From: CAWGUU01 sp963825765
GTDB taxonomy: Bacteria > Actinomycetota > Acidimicrobiia > Acidimicrobiales > AC-14
Reading direction: 5' to 3'
Assembly: GCA_963825765.1 (NCBI GenBank)
Contig: CAWGUU010000019.1
Span: forward strand, 73,197 to 137,196
DNA length: 64,000 bases
The position numbers and the translations under genes were made by a program. The notes below the pieces were generated by a model. It was not told where the DNA came from and searched no databases. It was given only the letters and a program-made list of their open reading frames with translations. The stretch's first letter is position 1, and each line of letters starts with the position of its first letter. Below, piece by piece: positions 1 through 9,228 of this stretch.

Positions 1-1
1 C

Positions 2-763
2 TTCGTCACCGCCCACGACGGGTTCACCCTTCGTGACCTGGTCTCCTACAACGTCAAGCACAACGAGGCCAACGGCGAGGGGAACCGCGACGGCACCGAC
101 GACAACCGGTCGTGGAACTGCGGCGTGGAGGGCGACACCTCCGTCTCCGCCGTGCTGGAGCTCCGGCGCCGCCAGCAGCGGAACCTGCTGGCCACGCTGC
201 TGCTCTCCCAGGGGGTGCCGATGCTGCTGGGGGGCGACGAGCTGAACCGCACCCAGGGGGGCAACAACAACGCCTTCTGCCAGGACAACGCCGTGTCGTG
301 GGTCGACTGGGACCTCGACGACGACGCGAGGGACCTCCTGGCCGTCACCCGCCGCCTCATCGCCCTGCGCCGGTGTCACCCCGTCTTCCGGCGGCGGCGG
401 TTCTTCCAGGGGCGGCCGATCCACGGCAAGGAGCTGGCCGACATCGGGTGGTTCGGCCCCGACGGCCGGCAGATGACCGAAGGTGAGTGGGTGGGCGGGA
501 CGGTGCGGTCGGTGGGCATGTTCCTCAACGGCGACGAGATCTCCGAGCCGGGGAAGCGGGGCGAGCGGATCGTCGACGACAGCTTCCTCGTGCTGCTGAA
601 CGGGCCGAACCCGGTGGAGTTCACGCTGCCGTCCAAGGAGTGGGCGGCGGAGCTCGAGCTCGTCCTCGACACGTCGGACGGGCGAGGGGGGGTCGGGTAC
701 TCCGCCGGAGAGGGCCTGGCACTGCCGGCGTTCTCGCTCGTCGTGCTCCGCAAACTCTCCTGA
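2..763 (+). CDS. glgX: Glycogen debranching enzyme GlgX, C-terminal part (5' truncated by window edge)
   Basis: The last 253 residues of a GH13 glycogen/maltodextrin alpha-1,6-debranching enzyme, which hydrolyses branch points on limit dextrins during cytoplasmic glycogen breakdown. The reading frame is open from base 2. Visible motifs are the FVTAHDGFTL block, the LVSYNVKHNEANGE stretch, GVPMLLGGDE and the NRTQGGNNNAFCQDN block typical of GlgX/TreX. The C-terminal beta domain follows (about residues 130-253) and ends in the usual FSLVVLRKL-type strand. The catalytic Asp/Glu segments lie mostly upstream of the window. A convergent LOG-family gene begins its 3' end 10 bases downstream. The family is clear; only the N-terminal two thirds is missing. 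Confidence 0.93.
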   Translation, partial: FVTAHDGFTLRDLVSYNVKHNEANGEGNRDGTDDNRSWNCGVEGDTSVSAVLELRRRQQRNLLATLLLSQGVPMLLGGDELNRTQGGNNNAFCQDNAVSWVDWDLDDDARDLLAVTRRLIALRRCHPVFRRRRFFQGRPIHGKELADIGWFGPDGRQMTEGEWVGGTVRSVGMFLNGDEISEPGKRGERIVDDSFLVLLNGPNPVEFTLPSKEWAAELELVLDTSDGRGGVGYSAGEGLALPAFSLVVLRKLS

Positions 764-773
764 ACGCGGGGGG

Positions 774-1232
774 TCAGGCCCGAAGGGAAAGGGCGGCGTC
801 CGCCGCCTCGACCGCGGTCGACACCCGCACGATGGGGTCGTCTCGCACACCCTCGCGTCGCAGGTCCCAGGTGTCGATGCCGACGACGGGCTTGCCGAGG
901 CGCAGGGCGAGGGCGATCTCGGACAGTGTGCCGAACTCGCCGTCGACGGCGATGACGACGTCGGCGGTGCGGACGACGAGCAGGTTGCGGCCCTCGCCCA
1001 TCCCCGTCGGCACCGCCACGTCGACATAGGCATTCGCGTTCGCGCGATCGACCCCCGGTAATATCCCGACGGTCCGCCCCCCAGCGCTCTGGGCTCCGCG
1101 GCACACGGCCTCCATGACCCCACCCAACCCGCCGCAGACGACGACTGCCCCCCGCCGGGCCAACTCGCGGCCCAGCTCCTCGGCGACGGCGAGGGCGTCG
1201 GTGCCGGCGTCGCCGCCGCCGACCACCGCCAC
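774..1232 (-). CDS. LOG-family / TIGR00725-type Rossmann protein
   Basis: A 152-residue single-domain protein of the lysine-decarboxylase-like (LOG) superfamily. It shows the two family signatures: VVCGGLGGVMEA near residue 35 and the phosphate-binding loop PTGMGEGRN near residue 77. Members with full LOG activity release free-base nucleotides from cytokinin ribotides; this short TIGR00725 branch is less characterised, so the reaction is only suggested. The start is GTG at 1232, one base from the longest start (GTG 1233) of the divergent neighbour, so the two probably share a compact divergent promoter. The C-terminus converges on glgX. Length matches the family. Confidence 0.8.
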   Translation of the reverse strand: MAVVGGGDAGTDALAVAEELGRELARRGAVVVCGGLGGVMEAVCRGAQSAGGRTVGILPGVDRANANAYVDVAVPTGMGEGRNLLVVRTADVVIAVDGEFGTLSEIALALRLGKPVVGIDTWDLRREGVRDDPIVRVSTAVEAADAALSLRA

Positions 1233-1337
1233 GTGGGGAACCGACGCATGGGGTACCGCAACATGGGGTGTCGGGACATGAGGAGCGATGACCGGGGACG
1301 CTACCCGGTTACGCCGGGAGAGCGGCGACGGAGTAGC

Positions 1338-2606
1338 ATGGAGCTGCGGATGAGAAGGCGGAAGGCGGTCCTACTCACCATCGCGGTCGCGCTCGTGCTG
1401 GGCGTCGCCACGGTGGTCGAGTTCGACGGCGTCACAGTCGACAGCGGTGCGCCGAGGGCGTCGGGGAGGGACGCGGGGTCGGTGCTGCGACAGCTTCCCG
1501 CGCTCTACCAGCGGACCGGGCCCCTAGCCGAGCCAGGCGGCTCGCAGGGGGCGGAGGCCGAGCCCGCCGCGGACCAGCAGCCGCAGCCGACCATGCCGGT
1601 CACGACGACGACGGCGCCGACGCCCGACGACATCTACGCCCACACCCGCGGTCCCGGGCTCAGCCCGGCGGTGGCCGGCATCCCGGTGCGGGTCTATGTG
1701 CCCAACACGGGCGCCCGCACGGTGACCGTGATCGACCCGGCCACCCTGGAGGTGATCGACACCCTGCGGGTCGGGAACGTGCCCCACCACATCACGCCGT
1801 CGTGGGACCTCTCCAAGCTGTACGTCAACAACACCGAAAGCGATTCGCTCAGCGTGATCGACCCCCACAGCGGCAAGGTGTCCGAGACGATTCCCGTCGT
1901 CGACCCGTACAACCTGTACTTCACGCCCGACGGCAAGAAGGCCATCGTGGTGGCCGAGCGCCTCCAACGCCTCGACTTCTACGACGTGGGGTCGTGGCAA
2001 GTCGTGAAAAGCGTTTCCGTGCCGTGGCGGGGTGTCGACCACGGCGACTTCACGCTCGACGGCCGGTACTTCCTGGCCAGCACCGAGTTCAGCGGACAGG
2101 TGGTGAAGGTGGACACCGAGACGATGGAGGTCGTCGGGCGGGCCTCCGTCGGCAGCCTGCCCATCGACGTGAAGGCGTCACCCGACGGGGCGGTGTTCTA
2201 CGTCACCAACCAGGGCCGGCACGGCGTGTCCATCATCGACCCGGTTGCGATGGAGGAGATCGGGTTCCTGCCGACCGACAAGGGCGCCCACGGGCTCAAC
2301 GTGAGCCGTGACGCCACATTGATGTACGTCAGCAACCGGTTGGGCGGCAGCATCTCGGTCATCGACCTGGCCACCCGCCAGGTAGCGGCCACATGGCAGG
2401 TCGGGGGCAGTCCCGACATGCTGCAGGTCTCGGCCGACGGGATGCAGCTCTGGGTGTCGAACCGCTATCACGGAAGCGTCTCGGTGATCGATACCGTCAG
2501 CGGCACCGTCATCAAGACGATCGCCACCGGCGCCGGCGCCCACGGCCTCACCCTGTTCCCCCAGCCCGGCCGCCACAGCATCGGCCACAACGGGGTGTAC
2601 CGCTAG
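1338..2606 (+). CDS. Membrane-anchored YVTN-type beta-propeller protein
   Basis: A 422-residue protein with a basic start and one hydrophobic segment (about residues 9-25), so a signal anchor or signal peptide. A Pro/Thr/Gln-rich linker follows (about 50-110), then a beta-propeller of repeated blocks such as VTVIDPATLEVIDTLRVG, SVIDPHSGKV, SIIDPVAMEEI and SVIDTVSGTVIKTI, spaced about 42 residues apart. These are YVTN/40-residue repeats, usually extracytoplasmic with scaffold or binding roles; some relatives carry cofactors. I chose ATG 1338 because the frame upstream to GTG 1233 codes an unlikely Met/Arg-rich leader without a hydrophobic segment. No enzymatic residues are recognisable. Confidence 0.8.
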   Translation: MELRMRRRKAVLLTIAVALVLGVATVVEFDGVTVDSGAPRASGRDAGSVLRQLPALYQRTGPLAEPGGSQGAEAEPAADQQPQPTMPVTTTTAPTPDDIYAHTRGPGLSPAVAGIPVRVYVPNTGARTVTVIDPATLEVIDTLRVGNVPHHITPSWDLSKLYVNNTESDSLSVIDPHSGKVSETIPVVDPYNLYFTPDGKKAIVVAERLQRLDFYDVGSWQVVKSVSVPWRGVDHGDFTLDGRYFLASTEFSGQVVKVDTETMEVVGRASVGSLPIDVKASPDGAVFYVTNQGRHGVSIIDPVAMEEIGFLPTDKGAHGLNVSRDATLMYVSNRLGGSISVIDLATRQVAATWQVGGSPDMLQVSADGMQLWVSNRYHGSVSVIDTVSGTVIKTIATGAGAHGLTLFPQPGRHSIGHNGVYR

Positions 2607-2645
2607 TTCCACTTGCCCGTCACGAAGTTCACGGTCAAGTCAAGT

Positions 2646-3531
2646 TCAGGCGGCCACCATCTGCTCCCCGACGAACTGATCGAGGGCTTTGTCGAGTTGG
2701 CGCCAGGCGACAGCGAGTGGGCTTCGTTTGGCGACGTCCGGCGGTAGCCGGGGATCGAGCCAGGCCAGCCCGGGGGCCAAGACCCGGCCGTGGGCTTTCG
2801 TGAAGAGCACGGCGACGCGGCGGCCGAGAGGGGTGAGCCGGTAGCGGTGGGTGTGGGGCAGTCGTTCGATCAGCCCCTTGCGTCTGAGGCGACGCAGGTC
2901 GTAGGTCGCCTGACGAGAGGTGTAGGGCTCGTCGGTCAGGGTGGCGACGAGCTCGGTGAGCTGGCGGTTGCCGAAGCCGGCCATGAGGTGGGAGAACCCG
3001 ACGGTGGCGGCCATCACGGCCATCACCCGTCGGTCCCCGAAGCGCAGGCCGGGGGCGTGTAGGCCGTCGACCTGCGACGGCAGGGTCACCTGGTTGAAGG
3101 TGACCACATCGGGAGCGGGCTGGGCGTCTGCCGCTTGAGCGTCGCAGAGACGCTTGTTGGCCTGTTCGCCAACCGCCCGTAGGGCGTGCCAGTTCTCGGC
3201 GTTGACGCGTCTGCCGATCCCGAAGTCTCGGGTGTCGCCCACCACCACCTCGGTGCGCAACGCCCGGTGCTCCTTGAAGTACTGCTTGATGCGGGAGGAC
3301 TTGTAGGTGCAGCTCAGCTGGGGCTCGACGCCTCGGGTGATCACCTGGGTCCGGAACGTGCCCGGGGTCCGGGAGACGATCCTGCGGTCGAAGATCAACG
3401 CCCACCAGCCCCACCGACTGCAGCTTGGGGACGTAGCCCTGCAGGAAGATCCGGTCCACCGACCGGCAGGTCAGCGTCACGTGGTCCCGCAGTAGGGTCG
3501 CGTAGTCGGCCACCACAGCCTCCTTGGTCAT
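2646..3531 (-). pseudogene. Internally deleted and frameshifted gene with C-terminal winged-helix region
   Basis: Two reading frames make up one broken gene. The N-terminal piece starts at ATG 3531 and reads about 40 residues (VDRIFLQGYVPKLQSVG) until about 3410. The C-terminal piece then continues in another frame from about 3400 (LIFDRRIVSRTPG) to the stop at 2646. That second part contains a winged-helix-like block (TYDLRRLRRKGLIERLP...YRLTPLGRRVAV). From memory, intact members of this actinobacterial family have roughly 200 more residues between the two pieces, so the joint marks a deletion plus frameshift. Function of the family is unknown to me. It lies downstream of the NlpC/P60 gene on the same strand. 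Confidence 0.7.
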
Positions 3532-3561
3532 CAGCAACCAGGAAGCTACGACCGATGCAAA

Positions 3562-3598
3562 GGGGGCGCCCTCCGGGCGCCCTCAGCGCGAGGCGCTG
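3562..3598 (-). terminator. Two adjacent GC-rich hairpins after the NlpC/P60 gene
   Basis: GGGCGCCC occurs twice (3564-3571 and 3575-3582) around a 3-base loop, giving an 8-bp stem. Next to it CAGCGC/GCGCTG (3584-3589, 3593-3598) forms a 6-bp stem with loop GAG. They lie between the stop of the NlpC/P60 gene and the start of the pseudogene, both minus strand. No U-tract follows, so a terminator role is only plausible. Confidence 0.4.
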
Positions 3599-3651
3599 GA
3601 ACGCCTGTCGGTATGAGGACGCTCGCTACCCGCTAGCCCGAAATCACCAGC

Positions 3652-4776
3652 TCAACCGGGGCGGCCGGCTCCCACCAGGTCGCCGGAGCGCCAGCCCCGG
3701 ATGCGGATAGGGGTGCCGGTCTGGGAGGCCTCGATCATCTCGCCGCCACCGATGTACATGGCGACGTGGTGGATGCCGCCGACGCTGCCGCCGAAGAACA
3801 GCAGGTCACCGGGCTCGACGGAGTCGGTGGACACCCTCGTGGTCTCGTAGTACTGGGTCAGGGCTGAGTGCGACAGGTCAACCCCCGCCGCCCGCCACGC
3901 CCAGGACGTGAGGCCGGAGCAGTCGAAGGAGTCGGGGCCCGAGCCGCCGTAGCGGTAGGGCTTGCCCAGCTGCTCCCTGGCCTCGGCGACTGCGGCCGCA
4001 CCCCCTCCCGAGGACGGCACGACCCTGTTGACGGCCTCTTCCACCGGCGCCACCGCATTCTTGGCCGCAGCCGCGAGCGGCGCGGGTGCCGCGGCGTTCT
4101 GGGCCGGGGGCTGGACGACGGCCAGCCGCCGGCGGGCGGCCTCGTCGGCTTCCCGTCGGGCGGCCTCCTCGGCGACCAGACCGGAGATCTCGCCGTTGAC
4201 CCGACCGAGAACCGCCTGCTGGGCGGCCTCGCTCTGGGCGGCAAGGCGCCTCGCCTCGCCCGCCTCCTCGGACGCCTGCCGGGCGGCGTTCTTCTGGCTG
4301 TCGAGCTCGGCGGTCTGGATGGCGAGGTCCTGCTTGGCCAGCCGCAGCTCGCCGACGACCTTATGCTGATCGGCGGCGGTGACCCGCAGGTACTGGCGGC
4401 GGACGATCATGTCGTTGCCCTGGCTGCGGGCCAGGCTGCTCAGCATCGAGCTGCTGCCGCCGTGGACGTAGGCGACGATGGCGGCCTGGGCCATGCGGGT
4501 CCTGGCCAGCTGGAGACGCTCGTCGGACCGGGCCACGTCGGCCTGCACCTTGGCGAGGGACTTGTCCACCTCGTCGACCTTCAGCTGAGCCGCGTTGAAC
4601 CGCTCGGCCAGGATGCTGACCTGGACGCTCTGCTTCTCGATCTCGTCCTGCAGGCGCGCCGCTTCGGCGCGCTTGTCGTCGATGGGGGTGGCGCCAACCG
4701 GCGAGCCGCCCAGCACGGGCAACAGAAGCGCGAACCCGACGATCACGCCGAGACGCCGTCGGTACCGTGGGGTCAT
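3652..4776 (-). CDS. Secreted NlpC/P60 peptidoglycan endopeptidase with coiled-coil N-terminus (RipA-like)
   Basis: 374 residues. An N-terminal signal peptide (hydrophobic about residues 10-28, cut near GAT) is followed by a long helical coiled coil (about 30-225, rich in Glu/Gln/Ala, like the RipA/PcsB hinge). A Pro/Ala linker then leads to a C-terminal NlpC/P60 domain (about 255-374). Catalytic Cys286 sits in FDCSGL and the His in GGIHHVAMYIG. Enzymes of this type cut D-Glu-mesoDAP bonds in stem peptides during cell separation, and the coiled coil often autoinhibits. I prefer ATG 4776, preceded by GUGAGG, over GTG 4785. It is divergent from fumC with about 70 bases between. Confidence 0.9.
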   Translation of the reverse strand: MTPRYRRRLGVIVGFALLLPVLGGSPVGATPIDDKRAEAARLQDEIEKQSVQVSILAERFNAAQLKVDEVDKSLAKVQADVARSDERLQLARTRMAQAAIVAYVHGGSSSMLSSLARSQGNDMIVRRQYLRVTAADQHKVVGELRLAKQDLAIQTAELDSQKNAARQASEEAGEARRLAAQSEAAQQAVLGRVNGEISGLVAEEAARREADEAARRRLAVVQPPAQNAAAPAPLAAAAKNAVAPVEEAVNRVVPSSGGGAAAVAEAREQLGKPYRYGGSGPDSFDCSGLTSWAWRAAGVDLSHSALTQYYETTRVSTDSVEPGDLLFFGGSVGGIHHVAMYIGGGEMIEASQTGTPIRIRGWRSGDLVGAGRPG

Positions 4777-4846
4777 CAGCCTCACTTCCGGGCTCGGTGT
4801 TGGCGAACCCTAACCCTCACCGTGGGGGGGTGCAACAATCCGCCCC

Positions 4847-6226
<1,380 letters not shown>

Positions 6227-6349
6227 GGAGAAGTCCCTGGTCAGGGCGGTGTTCCCAGGTTCCGCCCAGTTGTGCCCAGGTTTTCCGGTCTTGTGCTCCA
6301 CAGGGCAGGCAGTGGAGGGTGTGCGCAGGCTTGGAATGGAGGTCCGGAC

Positions 6350-6550
6350 ATGCAGGTGCAGGCGGCCACGCTGGCGTCGGAGCTGCGCCGACGGCGCGTG
6401 GGACCCCGTTCGATGGTGGATGCCCTCGTCACGGTGAACGCCTCCACCTGGGTGCTGGGCGACCTCCGGTCTGCGCCGACATCCCTGCTGGTGCTCGCCG
6501 CGATCTCGCTCACCAGCGAGGCCCAGAGCGAGTCGAGCCGCCCTACCTGA
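6350..6550 (+). CDS. Possible small protein, 66 residues, unknown
   Basis: A short frame begins at ATG 6350 behind a strong Shine-Dalgarno GGAGG (6338-6342, 7-base spacing) in the otherwise empty stretch between fumC and the convergent thioredoxin-like gene. The product has a basic start (ASELRRRRVG) and no domain, signal peptide or obvious membrane helix that I recognise. Its 3' end stops 16 bases before the end of the convergent gene. The remaining 6227-6337 shows only a twice-repeated GCCCAGGTT motif. Coding is supported by the ribosome site alone, so confidence is modest. Confidence 0.35.
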   Translation: MQVQAATLASELRRRRVGPRSMVDALVTVNASTWVLGDLRSAPTSLLVLAAISLTSEAQSESSRPT

Positions 6551-6565
6551 GGTCGACCCCCCGTC

Positions 6566-7060
6566 TCAGCGGGCGGCCGCCGGCAGGGGTGCGCCCGAGA
6601 ACGGCCCGGGATCGCCGGGGTCGGGCAGCCGGGGTCGACTCCAGCCGACCATCCGCGACAGCTCCACGGTGAGCGCCCGCCACGCCGGCGGGTCCCAGCC
6701 CTCGACCGCGTTGACGACGGTGCCGTCGATGCCCAGGTGCACGATCGCCGGGAGGGCGGAGAGGCCGAACGCCCGCACCGCCACCAGTTCGGGGTCGAGG
6801 AACGTCAGGATGTTGTTCGTGGGGCCGAGCAGGCGCTTGGCGTCGGCGGCGTCGCCGGCCACCAGCCAGGCCACCCGGCAATTCGCCTGCTCGTAGTCGT
6901 AGAGCACGCGGGTGCCGACCGGGACGATCCACCGGCTCTGGGGATGGCCGGGGGATACGGCCACGAAGACGAGGTGGAACATCGACAGCCACTCGCGCAC
7001 CGAATGGGGTCGGCCTACGAGGGGGGACAGGACCAGATCCGGCGGGGGGTTGGCGGCCAC
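6566..7060 (-). CDS. Thioredoxin-fold protein lacking a CXXC motif
   Basis: 164 residues with a thioredoxin-like pattern: a strand/helix region around NNILTFLDPELVAVRAFGLSALPAIVHLGIDGTVV, including the cis-Pro-type LPAIVH strand, followed by a GWDPPAWRAL helix. There is no CXXC pair; the single Cys (EQANCRVAW) is elsewhere, so disulfide exchange is unlikely and a binding or peroxiredoxin-derived role is possible. The start is GTG at 7060. It faces away from the DUF2269 gene across about 157 bases containing two hairpins. Function unknown; the fold call is by pattern only. Confidence 0.6.
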   Translation of the reverse strand: MAANPPPDLVLSPLVGRPHSVREWLSMFHLVFVAVSPGHPQSRWIVPVGTRVLYDYEQANCRVAWLVAGDAADAKRLLGPTNNILTFLDPELVAVRAFGLSALPAIVHLGIDGTVVNAVEGWDPPAWRALTVELSRMVGWSRPRLPDPGDPGPFSGAPLPAAAR

Positions 7061-7155
7061 GGCCGGAAGGTACCCCAGCTATCTTCGCGACAGCGAGACA
7101 GGAGGCGTGGCCAATGAGCGAGCCAAAGGCGAGTGAATCAGTGTGGTGCGCTTCG

Positions 7156-7172
7156 TCCGGCCGAAGGCCGGA
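7156..7172. repeat. Small perfect inverted repeat
   Basis: TCCGGCC/GGCCGGA with a 3-base loop GAA, giving a 7-bp stem. It lies in the leader of the DUF2269 gene, 11 bases before the larger start-codon hairpin. It may be a leader hairpin or an operator half; nothing proves either. Confidence 0.45.
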
Positions 7173-7183
7173 TGTCACGGTCG

Positions 7184-7221
7184 TCATTGGTGCACCATCC
7201 GAAGTGATGGTGCACCAATGA
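7184..7221 (+). promoter_or_regulatory. Perfect 16-bp inverted repeat spanning the start codon of the DUF2269 gene
   Basis: TCATTGGTGCACCATC (7184-7199) and GATGGTGCACCAATGA (7206-7221) are exact reverse complements around a 6-base spacer CGAAGT. The right arm includes the ATG at 7218 and everything 12 bases upstream, where a ribosome site would sit. In RNA this would be a very stable hairpin hiding the start codon; in DNA it has the look of a dyad operator. It fits translational control or autoregulatory binding, but no cognate regulator is adjacent. Confidence 0.6.
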
Positions 7222-7712
7222 GCGACGGCTACAAGATCGTGTTGGTGCTGCACCTGTTGGCGGCCATGGTCGGTTTCGGCGGGATCTTCCTCAACGTCGC
7301 CTACGGCCTGCAGGCGAGGGCCCGCGCCGGGCGGGAGGGGACCGCAATCGCCGAGGCCCTGTACAACGTCTCGCGGAAGTGGACCGAGTACTTCATCTAC
7401 GCCGTCCCGATCCTCGGCATCGCCCTGGTGATGATGAGCGATGACACGATCAAGTTCAGCGACCTGTGGATCTCGGCCTCGCTGGCCGTCTACATCGTGG
7501 CCCTGGGGGTCCTGCACGCCTTGCAGTTCCCCAACATCAAGAAGATGAACGTTCTGATGGCCGAGCTGGCCGACAGCGGCGCTCGGGTCAGCGGGTCGAC
7601 CGACCTCGTCGCCGAGTTGGAGCGCCGCGGCAAGCGCTCGGCTTTCGTCGGCGGACTGTTCAACCTGCTCGTCGTGGCCGCCGTCTGCCTCATGGTCTTC
7701 CAGCCGACGTAG
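7218..7712 (+). CDS. DUF2269-family integral membrane protein
   Basis: 164 residues with four predicted membrane helices: about 5-27 (VLVLHLLAAMVGFGGIFLNVA), 57-75, 84-102 and 143-161. The LHLLAAMVGFGG start is typical of the DUF2269 group of small membrane proteins, whose function is not established. I chose ATG 7218 because the frame upstream codes no plausible leader and because this Met is followed directly by SDGYKIVLVLH. The start codon is inside a perfect inverted repeat. The next gene begins 6 bases after the stop, so they are probably cotranscribed. Confidence 0.75.
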   Translation: MSDGYKIVLVLHLLAAMVGFGGIFLNVAYGLQARARAGREGTAIAEALYNVSRKWTEYFIYAVPILGIALVMMSDDTIKFSDLWISASLAVYIVALGVLHALQFPNIKKMNVLMAELADSGARVSGSTDLVAELERRGKRSAFVGGLFNLLVVAAVCLMVFQPT

Positions 7713-7717
7713 GCGCC

Positions 7718-8512
7718 TTGCACCCTTTCGAGCGGTTGCGGCAGGCGGCCAGGGCCGACCATGAGGATCCTGCCCGGGTCGCCCGCTACGCCGCCGGGGC
7801 GCTGGCCGGCATCGCCCACGAGCCTGCCGCGGTCGTGACTGCGTGCCGCCGGCTGGTCGAGGGCCAGCCCATGTCGGGACCGGTGTGGTGGCTTGCCGCT
7901 CGGGTGCTGGCGTCGCCGGATCCGGGAGCCGAGGCGTGGCGGGCGGCCGAGGAGCTGCGGCTCGACGGCACCGGCCTGGCGCTGGCCGAGGCGCTGCCGG
8001 AGGACGCATTCGTCACCGTCCTCGGGTCGCCGGCGGTGGTGGGGGCGGGGCTGCGCCGGCGGGGCGACGTGACGGTGTTGCTGGTCGACGCCCTCGGCGA
8101 GTCCGCCGAGCTGTTCTACGACCTCGAGGGCGGTGGCACCGACGTGATCGGTGTGGCCGAGTCGGGCGTGGGGGGCGCCGTTTCGGCGGGCTCGCTGGTT
8201 CTGCTGGAGGCGGGTGCGCTCGGCGGTGGGGGGATCGTGTCGATCGCCGGCTCGCTGGCGGCGGCGTCGGTCGCCCATGTCTCGGGTGTGGCGGTCTGGG
8301 CCGTGGCCGGGGTCGGCCGGGCCCTGCCTGCTGGGTTGTGGGACGCGCTGGTGCGCCGGCGGGAGTCCGGGTTGCCGCCCTGGTCCCAGCCCACCGACCT
8401 GGTTCCGGCGTCATTGATCGACGCCGTGGTCGGCCCGGACGGGCTGGTCGCGCTGGACGAGGCGGTGGCGGCGTCGGCCTGCCCCGCGGTGCCGGAGCTG
8501 ACCCGGCCGTGA
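7718..8512 (+). CDS. Conserved protein resembling the eIF2B/MtnA Rossmann fold
   Basis: 264 residues from TTG 7718. The first half is helical (RYAAGALAGIAHEPAAVVTACRRLVEG). The second half has a block (ESGVGGAVSAGSLVLLEAGAL, then GIVSIAGS...AHVSGVAVWAV) arranged like the ligand-binding core of eIF2B-alpha-type and methylthioribose-phosphate isomerase proteins. That similarity is by pattern and is distant. It is followed by the GT2 gene with a 4-base GTGA overlap, so translation is likely coupled. Substrate and role are unknown. Confidence 0.5.
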   Translation: MHPFERLRQAARADHEDPARVARYAAGALAGIAHEPAAVVTACRRLVEGQPMSGPVWWLAARVLASPDPGAEAWRAAEELRLDGTGLALAEALPEDAFVTVLGSPAVVGAGLRRRGDVTVLLVDALGESAELFYDLEGGGTDVIGVAESGVGGAVSAGSLVLLEAGALGGGGIVSIAGSLAAASVAHVSGVAVWAVAGVGRALPAGLWDALVRRRESGLPPWSQPTDLVPASLIDAVVGPDGLVALDEAVAASACPAVPELTRP

Positions 8513-9228
8513 CGCCGCTGGCCGTGGCCGCGCCGACCATCGACGTGGTCATACCGGCCCGCAACGAGGCGGTGACCGTGGCAGCGGTGGTGCGCGCCGC
8601 CCTCGCGTGCTCGTACGCGGGGGAGGTGCTGGTCGTCGACGACGGCTCCACCGACGGGACGGCGGACGTGGCCGCCGCAGCCGGTGCCCGGGTGGTGCGC
8701 CGGCGGGACGGCGGAGACGTCGACGGTGGCGGGTCGAAGGCGCAGGCCATGGAAGCGGGGGTGATGGCCAGCGGCGCCGACGCCTTCCTGTTCTGCGACG
8801 CCGATTGCGTCGGGCTCGAATCGAGCCACCTCGACGCCGTCTGCCGGCCGTTCGTCGAGGGCCGGGCGGCGATGTCGGTGGGGTGGTTCGACTACGGCCT
8901 GTGGAACCCTCTGGTCGTCCGGCTGGCCCCGACCACGGGCGAGCGGGTCGTGCCGCGGTGGGTCTGGGATGCCATCCCCCCGGCGAAGCGGCGCGGCTAC
9001 TCGATCGAGATCATGGTCAACGAGGTGATCGCCGAAGGCAGGCTGCCGACGACTGCCCGTACCCTGCCGGGTGTGACCCATCGCACCAAGCGGGAGAAGC
9101 TCGGGCGGCGCCGGGGCGTCCGGGAGACGTGGCGGATGCTGTGGCACCTCGTCGGGCTCCCGGTGACAGGCGTCGTCCGCTGGCGGACGTACTGGTTCTA
9201 CCTGCGCCAGCTCACGGTGGAGCCGTGA
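8509..9228 (+). CDS. Family 2 glycosyltransferase (GpgS-like)
   Basis: 239 residues, GTG start overlapping the previous stop. It has a complete GT-A signature: IDVVIPARNEAVTV at the N-terminus, VLVVDDGSTDGT, a KAQAMEAG helix and the metal-binding DXD-type FCDADCVGL (about residue 102). The layout resembles glucosyl-3-phosphoglycerate synthase and related cytosolic actinobacterial GT2 enzymes that use an NDP-sugar; the acceptor cannot be told. There is no membrane helix. It overlaps the following membrane-protein gene by 4 bases, so the run 7718-10444 behaves as one operon. Confidence 0.85.
   Translation: MTPLAVAAPTIDVVIPARNEAVTVAAVVRAALACSYAGEVLVVDDGSTDGTADVAAAAGARVVRRRDGGDVDGGGSKAQAMEAGVMASGADAFLFCDADCVGLESSHLDAVCRPFVEGRAAMSVGWFDYGLWNPLVVRLAPTTGERVVPRWVWDAIPPAKRRGYSIEIMVNEVIAEGRLPTTARTLPGVTHRTKREKLGRRRGVRETWRMLWHLVGLPVTGVVRWRTYWFYLRQLTVEP

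Noticed and set aside
2607..2645. Possible small regulatory element between the YVTN gene and the pseudogene
   Set aside because: Only the direct repeat TCAAGTCAAG is visible; no hairpin or promoter-like pattern.
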